Assembly: GCA_965221075.1 (NCBI GenBank)
Contig: OZ244865.1
Coordinates: 2,728,001-2,792,000 of the forward strand
Length of the DNA stretch: 64,000 nucleotides
Reading direction: 5' to 3'
Source of the DNA: UBA2970 sp965221075
GTDB taxonomy: Bacteria; Verrucomicrobiota; Verrucomicrobiia; Limisphaerales; AAA164-E04
Shown: one piece after another, positions 18,601-26,423 of the stretch
How positions within the stretch are numbered: position 1 is the first letter of the stretch
Layout of the letters: every line of letters begins with the position of its first letter
Notes under the pieces: generated by a model
The model's database searches: none
Told to the model about the DNA's origin: nothing
The model's input: the letters and a program-made list of their open reading frames with translations, nothing else
Program-made: the position numbers and the translations under genes

Positions 18601-18798
18601 CAGGCGCGCCAGGGCCGGGGTGTCGGCGAAGCGGTCGAGCAGGAACACCAGGAGGCAGGAGAGTAGCAGGCCGGCCGCGGCGGCCAGGAGCCCCTCGGAA
18701 GTCTTCAGGAGCCAGACCCTCCGGCGGTACTCCTCCAGCCGGACGCGCAGGCGCAGCGGAAGCAGGTCGGGATCTCCCGATGGATCGGCGCTGGCCAT
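15604..18798 (-). CDS. DUF4175-type large membrane-anchored coiled-coil protein
   Basis: 1064 residues. The N-terminus (about 1-85) is short, charged and then has two membrane helices (LLAAAAGLLLSCLLVFLLDRF and LALLLAGTAGCYLYLPLGL); a third helix lies near 180 (AAAVPAALLLCLLLLVPP). A beta-rich periplasmic region (about 200-480) is followed by long Glu/Arg/Ala/Leu-rich helices (about 500-1000) that include EELLALTPEELAQEERQAG, likely coiled coil. The C-terminal third has Gly/Ser-rich linkers. This matches DUF4175, whose function is unknown. ATG start; the gene begins 12 bases after the second VWA gene and ends overlapping the cyclase-repeat gene. By context it is an envelope structural or assembly component working with the VWA proteins. 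Confidence 0.8.
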   Translation of the reverse strand: MASADPSGDPDLLPLRLRVRLEEYRRRVWLLKTSEGLLAAAAGLLLSCLLVFLLDRFADTPALARLALLLAGTAGCYLYLPLGLRRWVLGHRRLDQVARGIRRGLPRLGDQLLGVVELAREGAPGRQSPELLRAAIGQVDEELSRRDLSRALPRTRFRAWGWAAAVPAALLLCLLLLVPPAAHSAFLRWILPLGEAGRFTFARIAEVEGGATVPYAEPLELVARLDPGSHWKPRSARLGGASAPREAGAYRFALPPQTAERTIQLRVGDDRRPIPLRPAFRPRMEELWAQVSLPGYLQREEPLRLDALGGIVRPLRESRVSFHGTASRPLAWATLDGAEQEVEGAALRTAALLAEEDSIHLLAWGDRLGLASREPRTLSVEPGEDRAPRAEILAFRGQLVLLSTEALDLDLRAVDDYGVRRAGLEWESLSESGAAGTVRGERIAFSGDPSRTDAVARAAFRPGEEGIEPQTLRLRAWAEDYLPGRERSGSPWMLVHVMSPEEHLQWIAQRLAEWLQALREVQERERLLHQNAEELLALTPEELAQEERQAGIRELAEAERANASRAAELAEEGRQRLAEAMRNQECDPQDLENWARSLETLERLASDRMPLVALLLEELLWSEDPYGEDPQAQDQQDGSPALLLFQTPGLPGRTEPAEEESGERGEQEEDSLERALEVQEGVVEALEEILDALTAIRRSLQRSTFVSRLRYASREQWSLAVELEGLGTFGLSETGGRAQARLGALAERQTAASESMGEFLEELEAFVERIFIERYREVLAEMGAAEVEERLAELAQSIRSNRVGLSAIESVNWAELLEAWAQDLAGSGEDSGQGDSGGGGDSGVPPGLVLELVRIVEGELDLRDGVRGWKAGDPGSERGREEGVRLGETQSALADRTRALLRELWALPVAPLLQRDLLRIGLASEAMDEASRYLLEKDVASPYLEPEESGARALGAINEAIELLLQGESEPGGGRSGSGGSAGSLSLLPSATMLQSASSGGADPQGGTGGSALMRQLLRRQGGIRALIEMRAPEQSTGLSGREWPAEYRQGMDAFIRALEEEMP

Positions 18799-18810
18799 TG
18801 GTTTCCGGGC

Positions 18811-20982
18811 CTAGATGGTGCCTGTCCTCCGGCGCAGGAACCAGAACAATCCCAGCAGCAGGGTCAGGCTTCCCCACCACAGGGGATGGGCCCACAGGCG
18901 CAGCCGGCGGGTCTCGGGGCGGGGGTCCGGCAGGGCCCGGATGCGGGCCGGAAGCGAGGACGCCTCGGCCGGGGACACCACCGATCCTCCGGTCAGGGAC
19001 GCGATCTCCCGCAGCACGTCGTGGCGGGCGGGACCGCCCTGGCGCTCGCGGTCGAATCCCTGCACCGCCAGCTCCAGATCGGCCCGGGCCCCGGCCTGGG
19101 GGCAGCGGGCCTCCAGGCGGTGGACTCCCGGCTCGTCGGGCTCGAAGCTCCCGGAGAACAGGCCCCTCTCGTCCCCCCGCCCGGGCTCGAGGTTCACCGT
19201 CCGGATCCGTCCCGAGGGGGCGGCGATCCGCACCTGGACCTCGCCCTGCTCCAGCAGTCCTCCCACCGCGTCCAGCACGTTGGCCTGCAGGGCCACCCGG
19301 GTGCGGATCCGGGGGATCTCCGGGGAGCAGAACAGCCGCATCGACTCCCCCCTGGCCTTCTGGCGCTGGTAGGCCATCCAGCGGACCACCTGGCCCCAGA
19401 AGCGGTAGTGGTGCAGGTCCTCCACCCCCTCCCGCCAGCGCCAGGCCCCGTCCGTGCCCATGAAGAGCGTCTTGCCGGCCCCGTGGGTGCGGGTGGCGAT
19501 CAGGGGCAGGCGCCCCGAGGGGCCCTCCCGCCATTCGTGCACCGCCAGGACCTCGCTGCCGAGCCGGGCCCGGATCGCCGGAGCGTGCCAGTGGAAGCCG
19601 GGGAGCCGGCGCCACACCCCGGCGCTGGCCTCCGGATCCCCGGCCAGCTGCACCAGCAGGCTGCTGCGCCCCGCCCCGGTGAGGACCAGGCGCCCGGGCC
19701 GCTCCGATCCCTGCCCCAGGGGCGAGCCCGGATCGGTCTCGACCGGAAGCAGATCGTCCAGCGGGCTCCCCCGCAGGGTCTCCTGCCAGCCCTGGCGCCC
19801 CGGAAGGAAGACCAGGCCCGCGGCCTGGGAGCCCACCCAAAGGCGCAGCTGCAGGGCCTGCTCCTCGGTGAGCTGCCCCGGAGCCAGGCCCGCGTCGCCC
19901 AGGAAGGCCACGTCGTAGCCGGCCAGATCCTCCGGCGAGGGGAACCGGTCCAGGTAGCCGGGGCCGTCCCCCACCACCGGAAGGCGGGGATGGAAGAGCA
20001 GGCAGCGCACGTCCACTCCGGGATCCCGCTCCAGGGCGTTGCGCAGGTAGCGGTACTCCCAGCGGGGCAGCGAGTCGATCACCAGGGCCCGCAGGGCCTC
20101 CAGGCGCACCGAGACCGGGGCCTCCCGCCGGTTGTTTGCAGAGTTGCGGTCGGCGGGAACGGGCGCCAGCTCCAGGGAGAGGACGTGGTCCCCCGGCTCC
20201 TGCGGCTCCCAGGCCAGGGCGGAGCGCCACCGCCCCATGGCCGGGACCCGGACCTCCAGGGTCCGACGCACCTCTCCGTCCACCGCGAAGTGGAGGACCG
20301 CGTCCTGGTCCTGGCCCAGGGCGCTGCCCAGGGCGTAGGGGATCCGCACCGGCTTGCCCGCCACGCAGAAGGAGGGGGCGCCGAACTCCTCCAGCGCCAG
20401 GTCGGGCAGCGGGACCTCGCTGCCCGCCGCCACCGCGAACACCGGCACTTCCCGGGAGCGCAGGCGGACCGCGGCCCGGGCCGGGGGCAGGCCCTCGTTC
20501 CAGTCGCCGTCGCTGAGCAGCACCACCCCCCGCAGGCCCGGGTGGCTTTCCAGGGCCTGGACCAGGGCCCGGTGGATGTCGGTGCCTCCGATTCCCTCCT
20601 CCGAGGAGAAGGACTCCAGGGCCACCTCCATTCCGGGAGCCTCCCAGGCCTCCCGGTCCAGCAGGGGGGCGATCGAGGCGGCACGGGTCTGCAGGCCCTG
20701 TGCGGTCTCGAGGTCGGCGATCTCCATGCTGGCCGAACGGTCCGCCAGGACCGCCACCGTGTCGCGGACCTGGGCGGCGCTCTCCCAGCGCCACTCGGGG
20801 CCCCAGAGGCCGATCCAGGCCAGCAGCGCCAGCAGCAGCCGGAAGGCCTCCATCCGGGCCACGCGCCATCCGCCGCCGCTGCGGCGCCAGGCCGCCGCCG
20901 AGATCCAGGCCAGGAGCGCAAGCAGCGCCAGGCCCGCCCACGCCGCCGCCCCCGATCCCTCGAATGCGAGTCCCGATCCCAC
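18811..20982 (-). CDS. VWA-domain membrane protein with glutamine-amidotransferase-like segment
   Basis: 723 residues from a GTG five bases after the preceding stop. Two N-terminal membrane helices (AWAGLALLALLAWISAAAW and FRLLLALLAWIGLWGPEW) precede a von Willebrand A domain with a complete metal site: DRSASM (D-x-S-x-S), GGTDIHRAL and LLSDGDWN. A later region (DVAFLGDAGLAPGQ, then FLPGRQGW) looks like the class I amidotransferase-like domain often fused to such proteins, without an evident catalytic Cys. A final helix, WWGSLTLLLGLFWFLRR, anchors the C-terminus, leaving the middle outside. The frame is open to 21267 but that part overlaps the upstream gene. Second VWA gene of the operon; probably binds a partner through its metal site. 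Confidence 0.82.
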   Translation of the reverse strand: MGSGLAFEGSGAAAWAGLALLALLAWISAAAWRRSGGGWRVARMEAFRLLLALLAWIGLWGPEWRWESAAQVRDTVAVLADRSASMEIADLETAQGLQTRAASIAPLLDREAWEAPGMEVALESFSSEEGIGGTDIHRALVQALESHPGLRGVVLLSDGDWNEGLPPARAAVRLRSREVPVFAVAAGSEVPLPDLALEEFGAPSFCVAGKPVRIPYALGSALGQDQDAVLHFAVDGEVRRTLEVRVPAMGRWRSALAWEPQEPGDHVLSLELAPVPADRNSANNRREAPVSVRLEALRALVIDSLPRWEYRYLRNALERDPGVDVRCLLFHPRLPVVGDGPGYLDRFPSPEDLAGYDVAFLGDAGLAPGQLTEEQALQLRLWVGSQAAGLVFLPGRQGWQETLRGSPLDDLLPVETDPGSPLGQGSERPGRLVLTGAGRSSLLVQLAGDPEASAGVWRRLPGFHWHAPAIRARLGSEVLAVHEWREGPSGRLPLIATRTHGAGKTLFMGTDGAWRWREGVEDLHHYRFWGQVVRWMAYQRQKARGESMRLFCSPEIPRIRTRVALQANVLDAVGGLLEQGEVQVRIAAPSGRIRTVNLEPGRGDERGLFSGSFEPDEPGVHRLEARCPQAGARADLELAVQGFDRERQGGPARHDVLREIASLTGGSVVSPAEASSLPARIRALPDPRPETRRLRLWAHPLWWGSLTLLLGLFWFLRRRTGTI

Positions 20983-20986
20983 CGCG

Positions 20987-22966
20987 CTATCCTCCGGGCG
21001 CCGGATCGGCGGCGCCCTCCCCGAAGGGCCGCGGCGGCAGGCACAGGACGGACTCCAGGACCAGGGCCCCCAGAAGCAGCAGGAAGAGGAGGGGCCAGAT
21101 CTCCCGGGCCAGCGGCCGGGAGGCCGGCACGCCCTCCCCCACCCGCCGCAGCGGGAGCTCCCCGAAGAGCTCGTCCACCTCTCCGGCCCCGATCCGGGGA
21201 GCGCCGTCCTCCCGGACGCTGCGGTTGACCGCGATCCACCGTCCGTCCGCCTCGAAGACTCCGGCATCCAGGCCCCTGCGCTCCCCGGAGGCGTCCGGCG
21301 GGGCCACCCGCCGGGCTCCCGCCAGGAGATCCTCCAGGGAGGCTCCCGCCTCCCGGTGGGACGCCTCCCCCAGGGCCTCGGCCCCGCGCTCCAGGATCCT
21401 CTGCAGCATCACGAAGAGGCCCAGGGGGCGCTCCCGCAGGTTGGACCACCCGGAAACGGGAAGGGTGCCGAGGTGGTAGACCGATCCCAGCCCCAGATCG
21501 CGGCGCTGCAGCAGGGCCCGCCCGTCCTCCAGGCGGGCCAGGGGAACGCCCCCGCTCCCCGGGTCCAGGGGACGGAACCGCAGGCAGCGGATCTCCTGGA
21601 GGGGAAGGGCCTCCCCGTCGGCGGTGCTGGCCAGCAGATCGGCGTCGTCGCGCCACCAGGAGAGGCCCTGCCCCCCCTCCAGGGACTCCGCCTCCCCCCA
21701 GCTGGCCCCTCCCAGGGAGCCGCCCGCCTCGCCCGGATCGGGCGCCAGCACCAGCACCATCCCGCCCCTCCTGGCCAGATCCTCCATCCGCCCGGCCAGC
21801 TCCGGGCCGGGAGGCGGCCCCTGCCAGACCAGCAGCGAGAGCCCCTCCCAGCCCGCGGCGCCGGCCTGTTCCGGGGCCCGTATCTCGACCTCGTGCTCCG
21901 TGCCGGGCGCCGAGGGGACCTCCAGCGCCGCGGCCAGGGCCCGGGCCAGCTCGGGGCTCCGGGTCGCCACCAGGGAGCGGCGCGCCGGAGGCTCGGCGAA
22001 GACGAAGTAGAAACGGTCGTCGGCGGGGTTGGCGTCGGAGAGAAGGCGCGCCTCGCCCCAGCCGGAGCGCTGCCCCTCGTCCAGGGGGATGGCGACGCCG
22101 CGCAGGACCGCCTCTCCAGGCCCTCCCTGGACCTCCAGGGGAAAGGCCTGCCCCCCGATCCTCGCCTCCACCGGCACCGGATCCCCGCCCTCGAGATGCA
22201 GGCGCAGGTCGAGGAGCAGGGAGGAGGGGCGGCGCAGCGCCCGCTCCACCCTCACCGAATGGTTGAGCCCCTCGCCCTCGGGAAGCTCCATCAGCAGGAA
22301 GGAGAGCCCCTTGCGCTCCGCCAGCCGCTCCCTCAGGGCGGGCCAGCGCCCGCTCTCGGGATCCCAGGCCGGCGCCTCGCTGTCGGTGCAGATCCACAGG
22401 TCGGCCCGGGCCACCTCCTGGCTCGTCAGCCACTGCTCGGCGCTCTCCAGCATGGCCGGCAGGTCGGCGGGAGCGGCCAGCGGGCCGGCCAGAGCCGGAT
22501 CGGTCAGGTCGGCGGGCGACTCGAGGATCCGGACCGAGCCGTCGGCGCCGTCCACCAGGACCAGGTCGCGCCCCCAGGAGCGCTCCCCGAGCAGCTGTCC
22601 CAGCCGCTCAAGCATCAGCTCCCTGCGGGAGGGGCCCCCGGCCGTCGCGGCCCGCTCCATGCTGGGCGAGCGGTCCAGGAGCACCAGGGTGGCGTCGGGC
22701 CGGTCCCACCCCCAGCCGGAGGGAAGGGCCGTGAGCAGGGGCCGCCCCGCGGCGGCCAGCAGGAAGAGAAGGGCCAGCACGCGGGCGAGCAGGATCAGCA
22801 CCCGCCTGAGCCGGGAGCGGCCCCGGTCCCTCCGCCTGGCCTGCTGCAGGAAGCGGATCGCGGCCCACGCCACCCTGCGGTGGCGGGTGCGGTTGAGCAG
22901 GTGGAGGAGCACCGGCAGGAGCGCCAGGGGCAGGGCGTAGAGCATCCACGGCTGCAGCAGGGTCAC
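20987..22966 (-). CDS. BatA-like N-terminal, VWA-domain membrane protein
   Basis: 659 residues. It opens with the BatA/aerotolerance-type anchor LQPWMLYALPLALLPVLLHLLNR and a second helix ILLARVLALLFLLAAAG. A VWA domain follows with metal motif LLDRSPSM (D-x-S-x-S). The middle has a beta-sandwich-like part and an amidotransferase-like fold (GLSLLVWQGPPPGPEL, GGMVLVLAPDPG). A last helix (IWPLLFLLLLGALVLESVL) lies near the end. The GTG start overlaps the DUF58 stop (GTGA), so translation is coupled. In other bacteria these genes follow a MoxR-type ATPase and DUF58 gene and act on envelope protein maturation; no MoxR gene is next to this copy. Confidence 0.82.
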   Translation of the reverse strand: MTLLQPWMLYALPLALLPVLLHLLNRTRHRRVAWAAIRFLQQARRRDRGRSRLRRVLILLARVLALLFLLAAAGRPLLTALPSGWGWDRPDATLVLLDRSPSMERAATAGGPSRRELMLERLGQLLGERSWGRDLVLVDGADGSVRILESPADLTDPALAGPLAAPADLPAMLESAEQWLTSQEVARADLWICTDSEAPAWDPESGRWPALRERLAERKGLSFLLMELPEGEGLNHSVRVERALRRPSSLLLDLRLHLEGGDPVPVEARIGGQAFPLEVQGGPGEAVLRGVAIPLDEGQRSGWGEARLLSDANPADDRFYFVFAEPPARRSLVATRSPELARALAAALEVPSAPGTEHEVEIRAPEQAGAAGWEGLSLLVWQGPPPGPELAGRMEDLARRGGMVLVLAPDPGEAGGSLGGASWGEAESLEGGQGLSWWRDDADLLASTADGEALPLQEIRCLRFRPLDPGSGGVPLARLEDGRALLQRRDLGLGSVYHLGTLPVSGWSNLRERPLGLFVMLQRILERGAEALGEASHREAGASLEDLLAGARRVAPPDASGERRGLDAGVFEADGRWIAVNRSVREDGAPRIGAGEVDELFGELPLRRVGEGVPASRPLAREIWPLLFLLLLGALVLESVLCLPPRPFGEGAADPAPGG

Positions 22967-23877
22967 AGCCCCCTCCCCTGCTCCCGCCGCAGCGCCAGGA
23001 AGCGCAGCAGCACCTTCTCGGGATCGTCCTCCAGCCCGACCCGGTGGCAGTCCATCCCGGTCCGGTTCAGGATCCCGGCCAGCTCCCTGCGCCACTCGGC
23101 CAGCGCCCGGCGGTAGGACGGGGCCACGAGCAGGGAGTCGGCCGAGACCGGATCGCCCCCCTCCATGTCCTCGAAGCGCACCGGCCCCTCGAAGCGGAAG
23201 TCCAGCTCGCTCTGGTCGAGCAGGTGGAAGAGGCTCACGTCGTGGCGGCGGTAGCGCAGGTGCTCGAAGGCGTCGCGGAGGAGACGGGGGGCGAGGAAGA
23301 AGTCGGAGAAGACCACGATCAGGGCCCGGGAGGAGACGCTTTCGGCCACTTCGTGCAGCGCCTCGACAAGGCCGGTCCCGCCCTCTGGCTCCAGCTCCTG
23401 CAGCCGCTCCAGGACCATACGCAGATGGGCGTCGGTGCTCCCGGGGCGGATCTGGGCGTTCAGGGAAGGACCGGCCCCGTAGAGCCCCACCGCGTCCCCC
23501 TGCCGGAAGGCGACGCAGGCCAGGGTGGCCGCCAGGGTCCGGATCCGGTCCATCTTGGTGGCGCCTCCGGTCCCGTAGGCCAGGGAGCCGCTGGTGTCCA
23601 CCACCAGGCAGAGGCGCAGGTTGGTCTCGGCCTCGAACTCCTTCACGTAGAGCCGGTCCGAGCGGCCGAACATCCGCCAGTCCAGCCGGCGGGGATCGTC
23701 CCCCGGGACGTACTCCCGGTACTGGGAGAACTCCAGGCTCGATCCCCTCACCGAGCTGCGGTGGCGCCCCGCCAGCTGCCCCATCATGGGCCGGCGGGCC
23801 GACAGTCCCACCGCGGCCAGCCGGGCCAGCACACGCTCCTCGGGCAGCCTCAGGGATCCGAGGGATCGGCGGCTCAC
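22963..23877 (-). CDS. DUF58-domain protein (first gene of VWA operon)
   Basis: 304 residues. The DUF58 hallmark is near-perfect: RSSVRGSSLEFSQYREYVPG followed by DDPRRLDWRMFGRSDRLYVKE (about residues 38-80). After it comes a VWA-like fold with the metal motif VVDTSGSL and a later IVVFSDFF. DUF58 proteins are cytoplasmic or membrane-peripheral partners of MoxR AAA ATPases in many bacteria. The frame opens at a TTG at 23985, but the GTG at 23877 has an ideal GGAGG six bases before it and is used. The gene heads a five-gene string whose members overlap or lie within 12 bases of each other. Its upstream neighbour is the divergent prc gene. Confidence 0.88.
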   Translation of the reverse strand: MSRRSLGSLRLPEERVLARLAAVGLSARRPMMGQLAGRHRSSVRGSSLEFSQYREYVPGDDPRRLDWRMFGRSDRLYVKEFEAETNLRLCLVVDTSGSLAYGTGGATKMDRIRTLAATLACVAFRQGDAVGLYGAGPSLNAQIRPGSTDAHLRMVLERLQELEPEGGTGLVEALHEVAESVSSRALIVVFSDFFLAPRLLRDAFEHLRYRRHDVSLFHLLDQSELDFRFEGPVRFEDMEGGDPVSADSLLVAPSYRRALAEWRRELAGILNRTGMDCHRVGLEDDPEKVLLRFLALRREQGRGL

Positions 23878-23883
23878 GCCGCT

Positions 23884-23888
23884 CCTCC
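23884..23888 (-). promoter_or_regulatory. Ribosome binding site deciding the DUF58 start
   Basis: GGAGG on the minus strand, six bases before GTG 23877. It is the best Shine-Dalgarno match seen in this window and rules out the longer TTG form. Confidence 0.55.
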
Positions 23889-24116
23889 CGGGATCGCGCC
23901 CCGGAGGATCCGGGAGGCTGGATAGACGGAAGCCATCTGCAGGGGGGACCGGGAGCCATTCTCGTGCCGCCTCCCCGGGATTCAAGCGCGTATGCCTCCC
24001 CGGATCCGCCGCCGCCTCTCCCGGAGCGGGGCGGCCGCGCCGCAGCCCCGCCCCTCACGTCCGCTAATAGTTGTTGGATCCCCGACTTCCTTGCGGCAGC
24101 ATGCCTCCCTCTAGAG

Positions 24117-26267
24117 ATGATCAGCCTTCCCCGACTCCTCCTGGCGCTGCTGGCGGCCCTGGCGCTTCTCCCGGCGGCCGCCATCCAGCTCTCCTCGGGC
24201 GAGGCGGGCCGGATCTCGGACATGGTGGCGCAGCTCCTCTCCACCAAGCACCTGCGCCAGGAGGCCTTCAACGACCGCCTCTCGAGCATCGCCCTCGACA
24301 ACTACCTGGACACCCTGGACGGCAGCCGCCGCATCTTCCTGCAGGGGGACGTCGACGAGTTCCGGGAAAAGTACGCCTCCCAGCTCGACGACCTCCTGTT
24401 CACGCGCAACGCACGGCCCGCGTTCGAGATCTACCAGCGCTTCACCAACCGGCTCTCGGAGCGGGTCCTCGAGCGCAACCGGAGACTGCTGGAGCGGGAG
24501 TACGACTTCTCGCTGCAGGAGGAGATGGAGATGGACCGCGGCGATCTGCCCTGGCCCGCCACCCAGGAGGAGGCCGACGGCATCTGGCGCAAGCGGATCA
24601 AGGCCTCCCTGCTGCAGGCCCGGCTGGACGAGGAAGGGGACCAGGACAAGGAGGAGGAGGATCCCCGCGTCCTCTTCCAGAAGCGCTACGACCGGATGCT
24701 CGAATCGATGGCGGACCTGGATCCCGACGAGATCCTCCAGATCTTCCTCACCTCGGTCGGACACGCCTACGATCCGCACTCCAGCTACATGTGCTCCTCG
24801 GAGGTGGAGGACTTCGAGATCAACACCATCAAGCTGGAGCTGTCGGGCATCGGGGCGCGGCTGATGAGCGACGACGACGGCTACTGCCAGATCGTGGAGA
24901 TCATCCGCGGGGGACCCGCCGACCTGAGCGGGGAGATCCAGCCCGAGGACCGGATCACCGCGGTGGCCCAGGCCGACAAGGAGTGGGTGGACGTGGTCGG
25001 CCTGCGCCTGCGCAAGGTGGTGGACAAGATCCGGGGCAAGCGGGGCACCGAGGTGAACCTGCGGATCCTGAGCGCCAAGGACTCGCAGACCCGGGAGATC
25101 TCGCTGATCCGGGACGTGATCAAGATCAAGGAGCGCCAGGCCAGCGCCCGGATCCTGCAGATGCCGGGGCCCGGGGAGGAGCCCGTCAAGCTGGGGATCG
25201 TCGACCTGCCCCAGTTCTACGAGGGCTCCGCCTCCCACGTGAGGCTGCTGCTGGAGCGCCTCAAGCGGGAGGAGGTGCGGGGCGTCCTGCTGGACCTGAG
25301 GCAGAACGGGGGCGGCATCCTCGACGAGGCGGTCCGCCTCGCCGGCCTGTTCCTCTCGGAAGGCCCGGTGGTCCTGGTCCGGAACTTCCGGGGCGACGTG
25401 CTCCCCCTGACGGACCCCGACGAGGGGACGGCCTACGAGGGCCCCCTGGCCCTCCTGGTCAGCCGCCACAGCGCCTCGGCCTCGGAGATCACCGCGGCGG
25501 CCCTCCAGGACTACGGGCGGGCCCTGGTGATCGGGGACCGGGCCACCCACGGCAAGGGCACGGTCCAGACCCTGGAGGATCTGGACCGGACCAGCCGGTT
25601 CATCCGGCGGGCCCTCTCGGGCTCCGGCGCCGATCAGAAGGGCAAGCACGGCATGCTCAAGTTCACCGTCTCCAGCTTCTACCGGGTCTCGGGAAAGCCG
25701 ACCCAGAAGCTGGGAGTGGGCGCCGACATCGTGCTGCCCTCGGTGGCCAACCACCGCGACGACATCGGGGAGGAGCACCTGCCCCACTGCCTGGAGGCCA
25801 GGGAGATCGCCCCCGCCGAGCACCGGCGCTACGGCCTGGTCGCCCCCCATGTCGAGGAGCTGGCCGAGCGCTCCCGGCTGCGCCGGCAGGAGGCGCAGGA
25901 CTTCGCCTACATCCGGGAGGACATCGAGAGGTACCTGGAGTTCCGCCAGAGGCGGACCCTCTCCCTGAACCTGGAAGAGCGGCTCGGGGAGATCGAGGAG
26001 GACCGCAGGCGCGACCAGGAGCGCAAGGCCGAGCGGGAGTCCCGCCCCGCCAGGGAGGAGACGGTCTGGCTGGCCACCCTGGAAGGCGCCGCCGGAGACG
26101 ACCCCCTGCCCGTCCTGCCCCATCTGACCGCCGAGGAGGATTCCGGGGACAGGGAGGAGGAGCGGCGCTACGATCCCAGGCTCAGGGAGTCCCTCCAGAT
26201 CCTGCTCGACTACGCCGGGCTGCTCGCCCAGCAGTCCCCGGAGGTGGCGGAGTCCTCCGGCCCGTAG
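24117..26267 (+). CDS. prc: Carboxy-terminal processing (tail-specific) protease
   Basis: 716 residues, exported: MISLPRLLLALLAALALLPAAA is a signal peptide. The N-terminal helical region holds DNYLDTLDGSRRIFL, typical of Prc/Tsp. A PDZ domain lies around GIGARLMSDDDGYCQI and IIRGGPADLSGEIQPEDRI. The S41 protease core has GVLLDLRQNGGGILDEAV, the nucleophile Ser in SASASEITAAALQDYGRAL and the base Lys in THGKGTVQ, so the Ser/Lys dyad is complete. The C-terminal part (after about 540) is a helical, highly charged DUF3340-type domain. It degrades or trims periplasmic proteins at their C-termini. Divergent from the DUF58 operon. The frame opens further upstream but the ATG at 24117 starts the signal peptide. 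Confidence 0.92.
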   Translation: MISLPRLLLALLAALALLPAAAIQLSSGEAGRISDMVAQLLSTKHLRQEAFNDRLSSIALDNYLDTLDGSRRIFLQGDVDEFREKYASQLDDLLFTRNARPAFEIYQRFTNRLSERVLERNRRLLEREYDFSLQEEMEMDRGDLPWPATQEEADGIWRKRIKASLLQARLDEEGDQDKEEEDPRVLFQKRYDRMLESMADLDPDEILQIFLTSVGHAYDPHSSYMCSSEVEDFEINTIKLELSGIGARLMSDDDGYCQIVEIIRGGPADLSGEIQPEDRITAVAQADKEWVDVVGLRLRKVVDKIRGKRGTEVNLRILSAKDSQTREISLIRDVIKIKERQASARILQMPGPGEEPVKLGIVDLPQFYEGSASHVRLLLERLKREEVRGVLLDLRQNGGGILDEAVRLAGLFLSEGPVVLVRNFRGDVLPLTDPDEGTAYEGPLALLVSRHSASASEITAAALQDYGRALVIGDRATHGKGTVQTLEDLDRTSRFIRRALSGSGADQKGKHGMLKFTVSSFYRVSGKPTQKLGVGADIVLPSVANHRDDIGEEHLPHCLEAREIAPAEHRRYGLVAPHVEELAERSRLRRQEAQDFAYIREDIERYLEFRQRRTLSLNLEERLGEIEEDRRRDQERKAERESRPAREETVWLATLEGAAGDDPLPVLPHLTAEEDSGDREEERRYDPRLRESLQILLDYAGLLAQQSPEVAESSGP

Positions 26268-26312
26268 CCCGCCCGCCGGGCCCGACCGATCGCCGATCGC
26301 CCGTGGAATGCC

Positions 26313-26342
26313 TTCGCCTATCCGGCCTCCGGATCGTATGAT
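26313..26342 (+). promoter_or_regulatory. Possible ftsH promoter
   Basis: TATGAT at 26337-26342 is a strong -10 in a GC-rich context. The -35 is weak (TTCGCC, 26313-26318, 18-base spacer). It lies about 80 bases before ftsH. Confidence 0.25.
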
Positions 26343-26423
26343 GGAAGCCCCGGGCCTCCCCCGGAGGGCGGCCCCCGCCCCCCGCGGCGGGACCGGCCGG
26401 GCGGCTACCGCCGCAGCGCGCTG

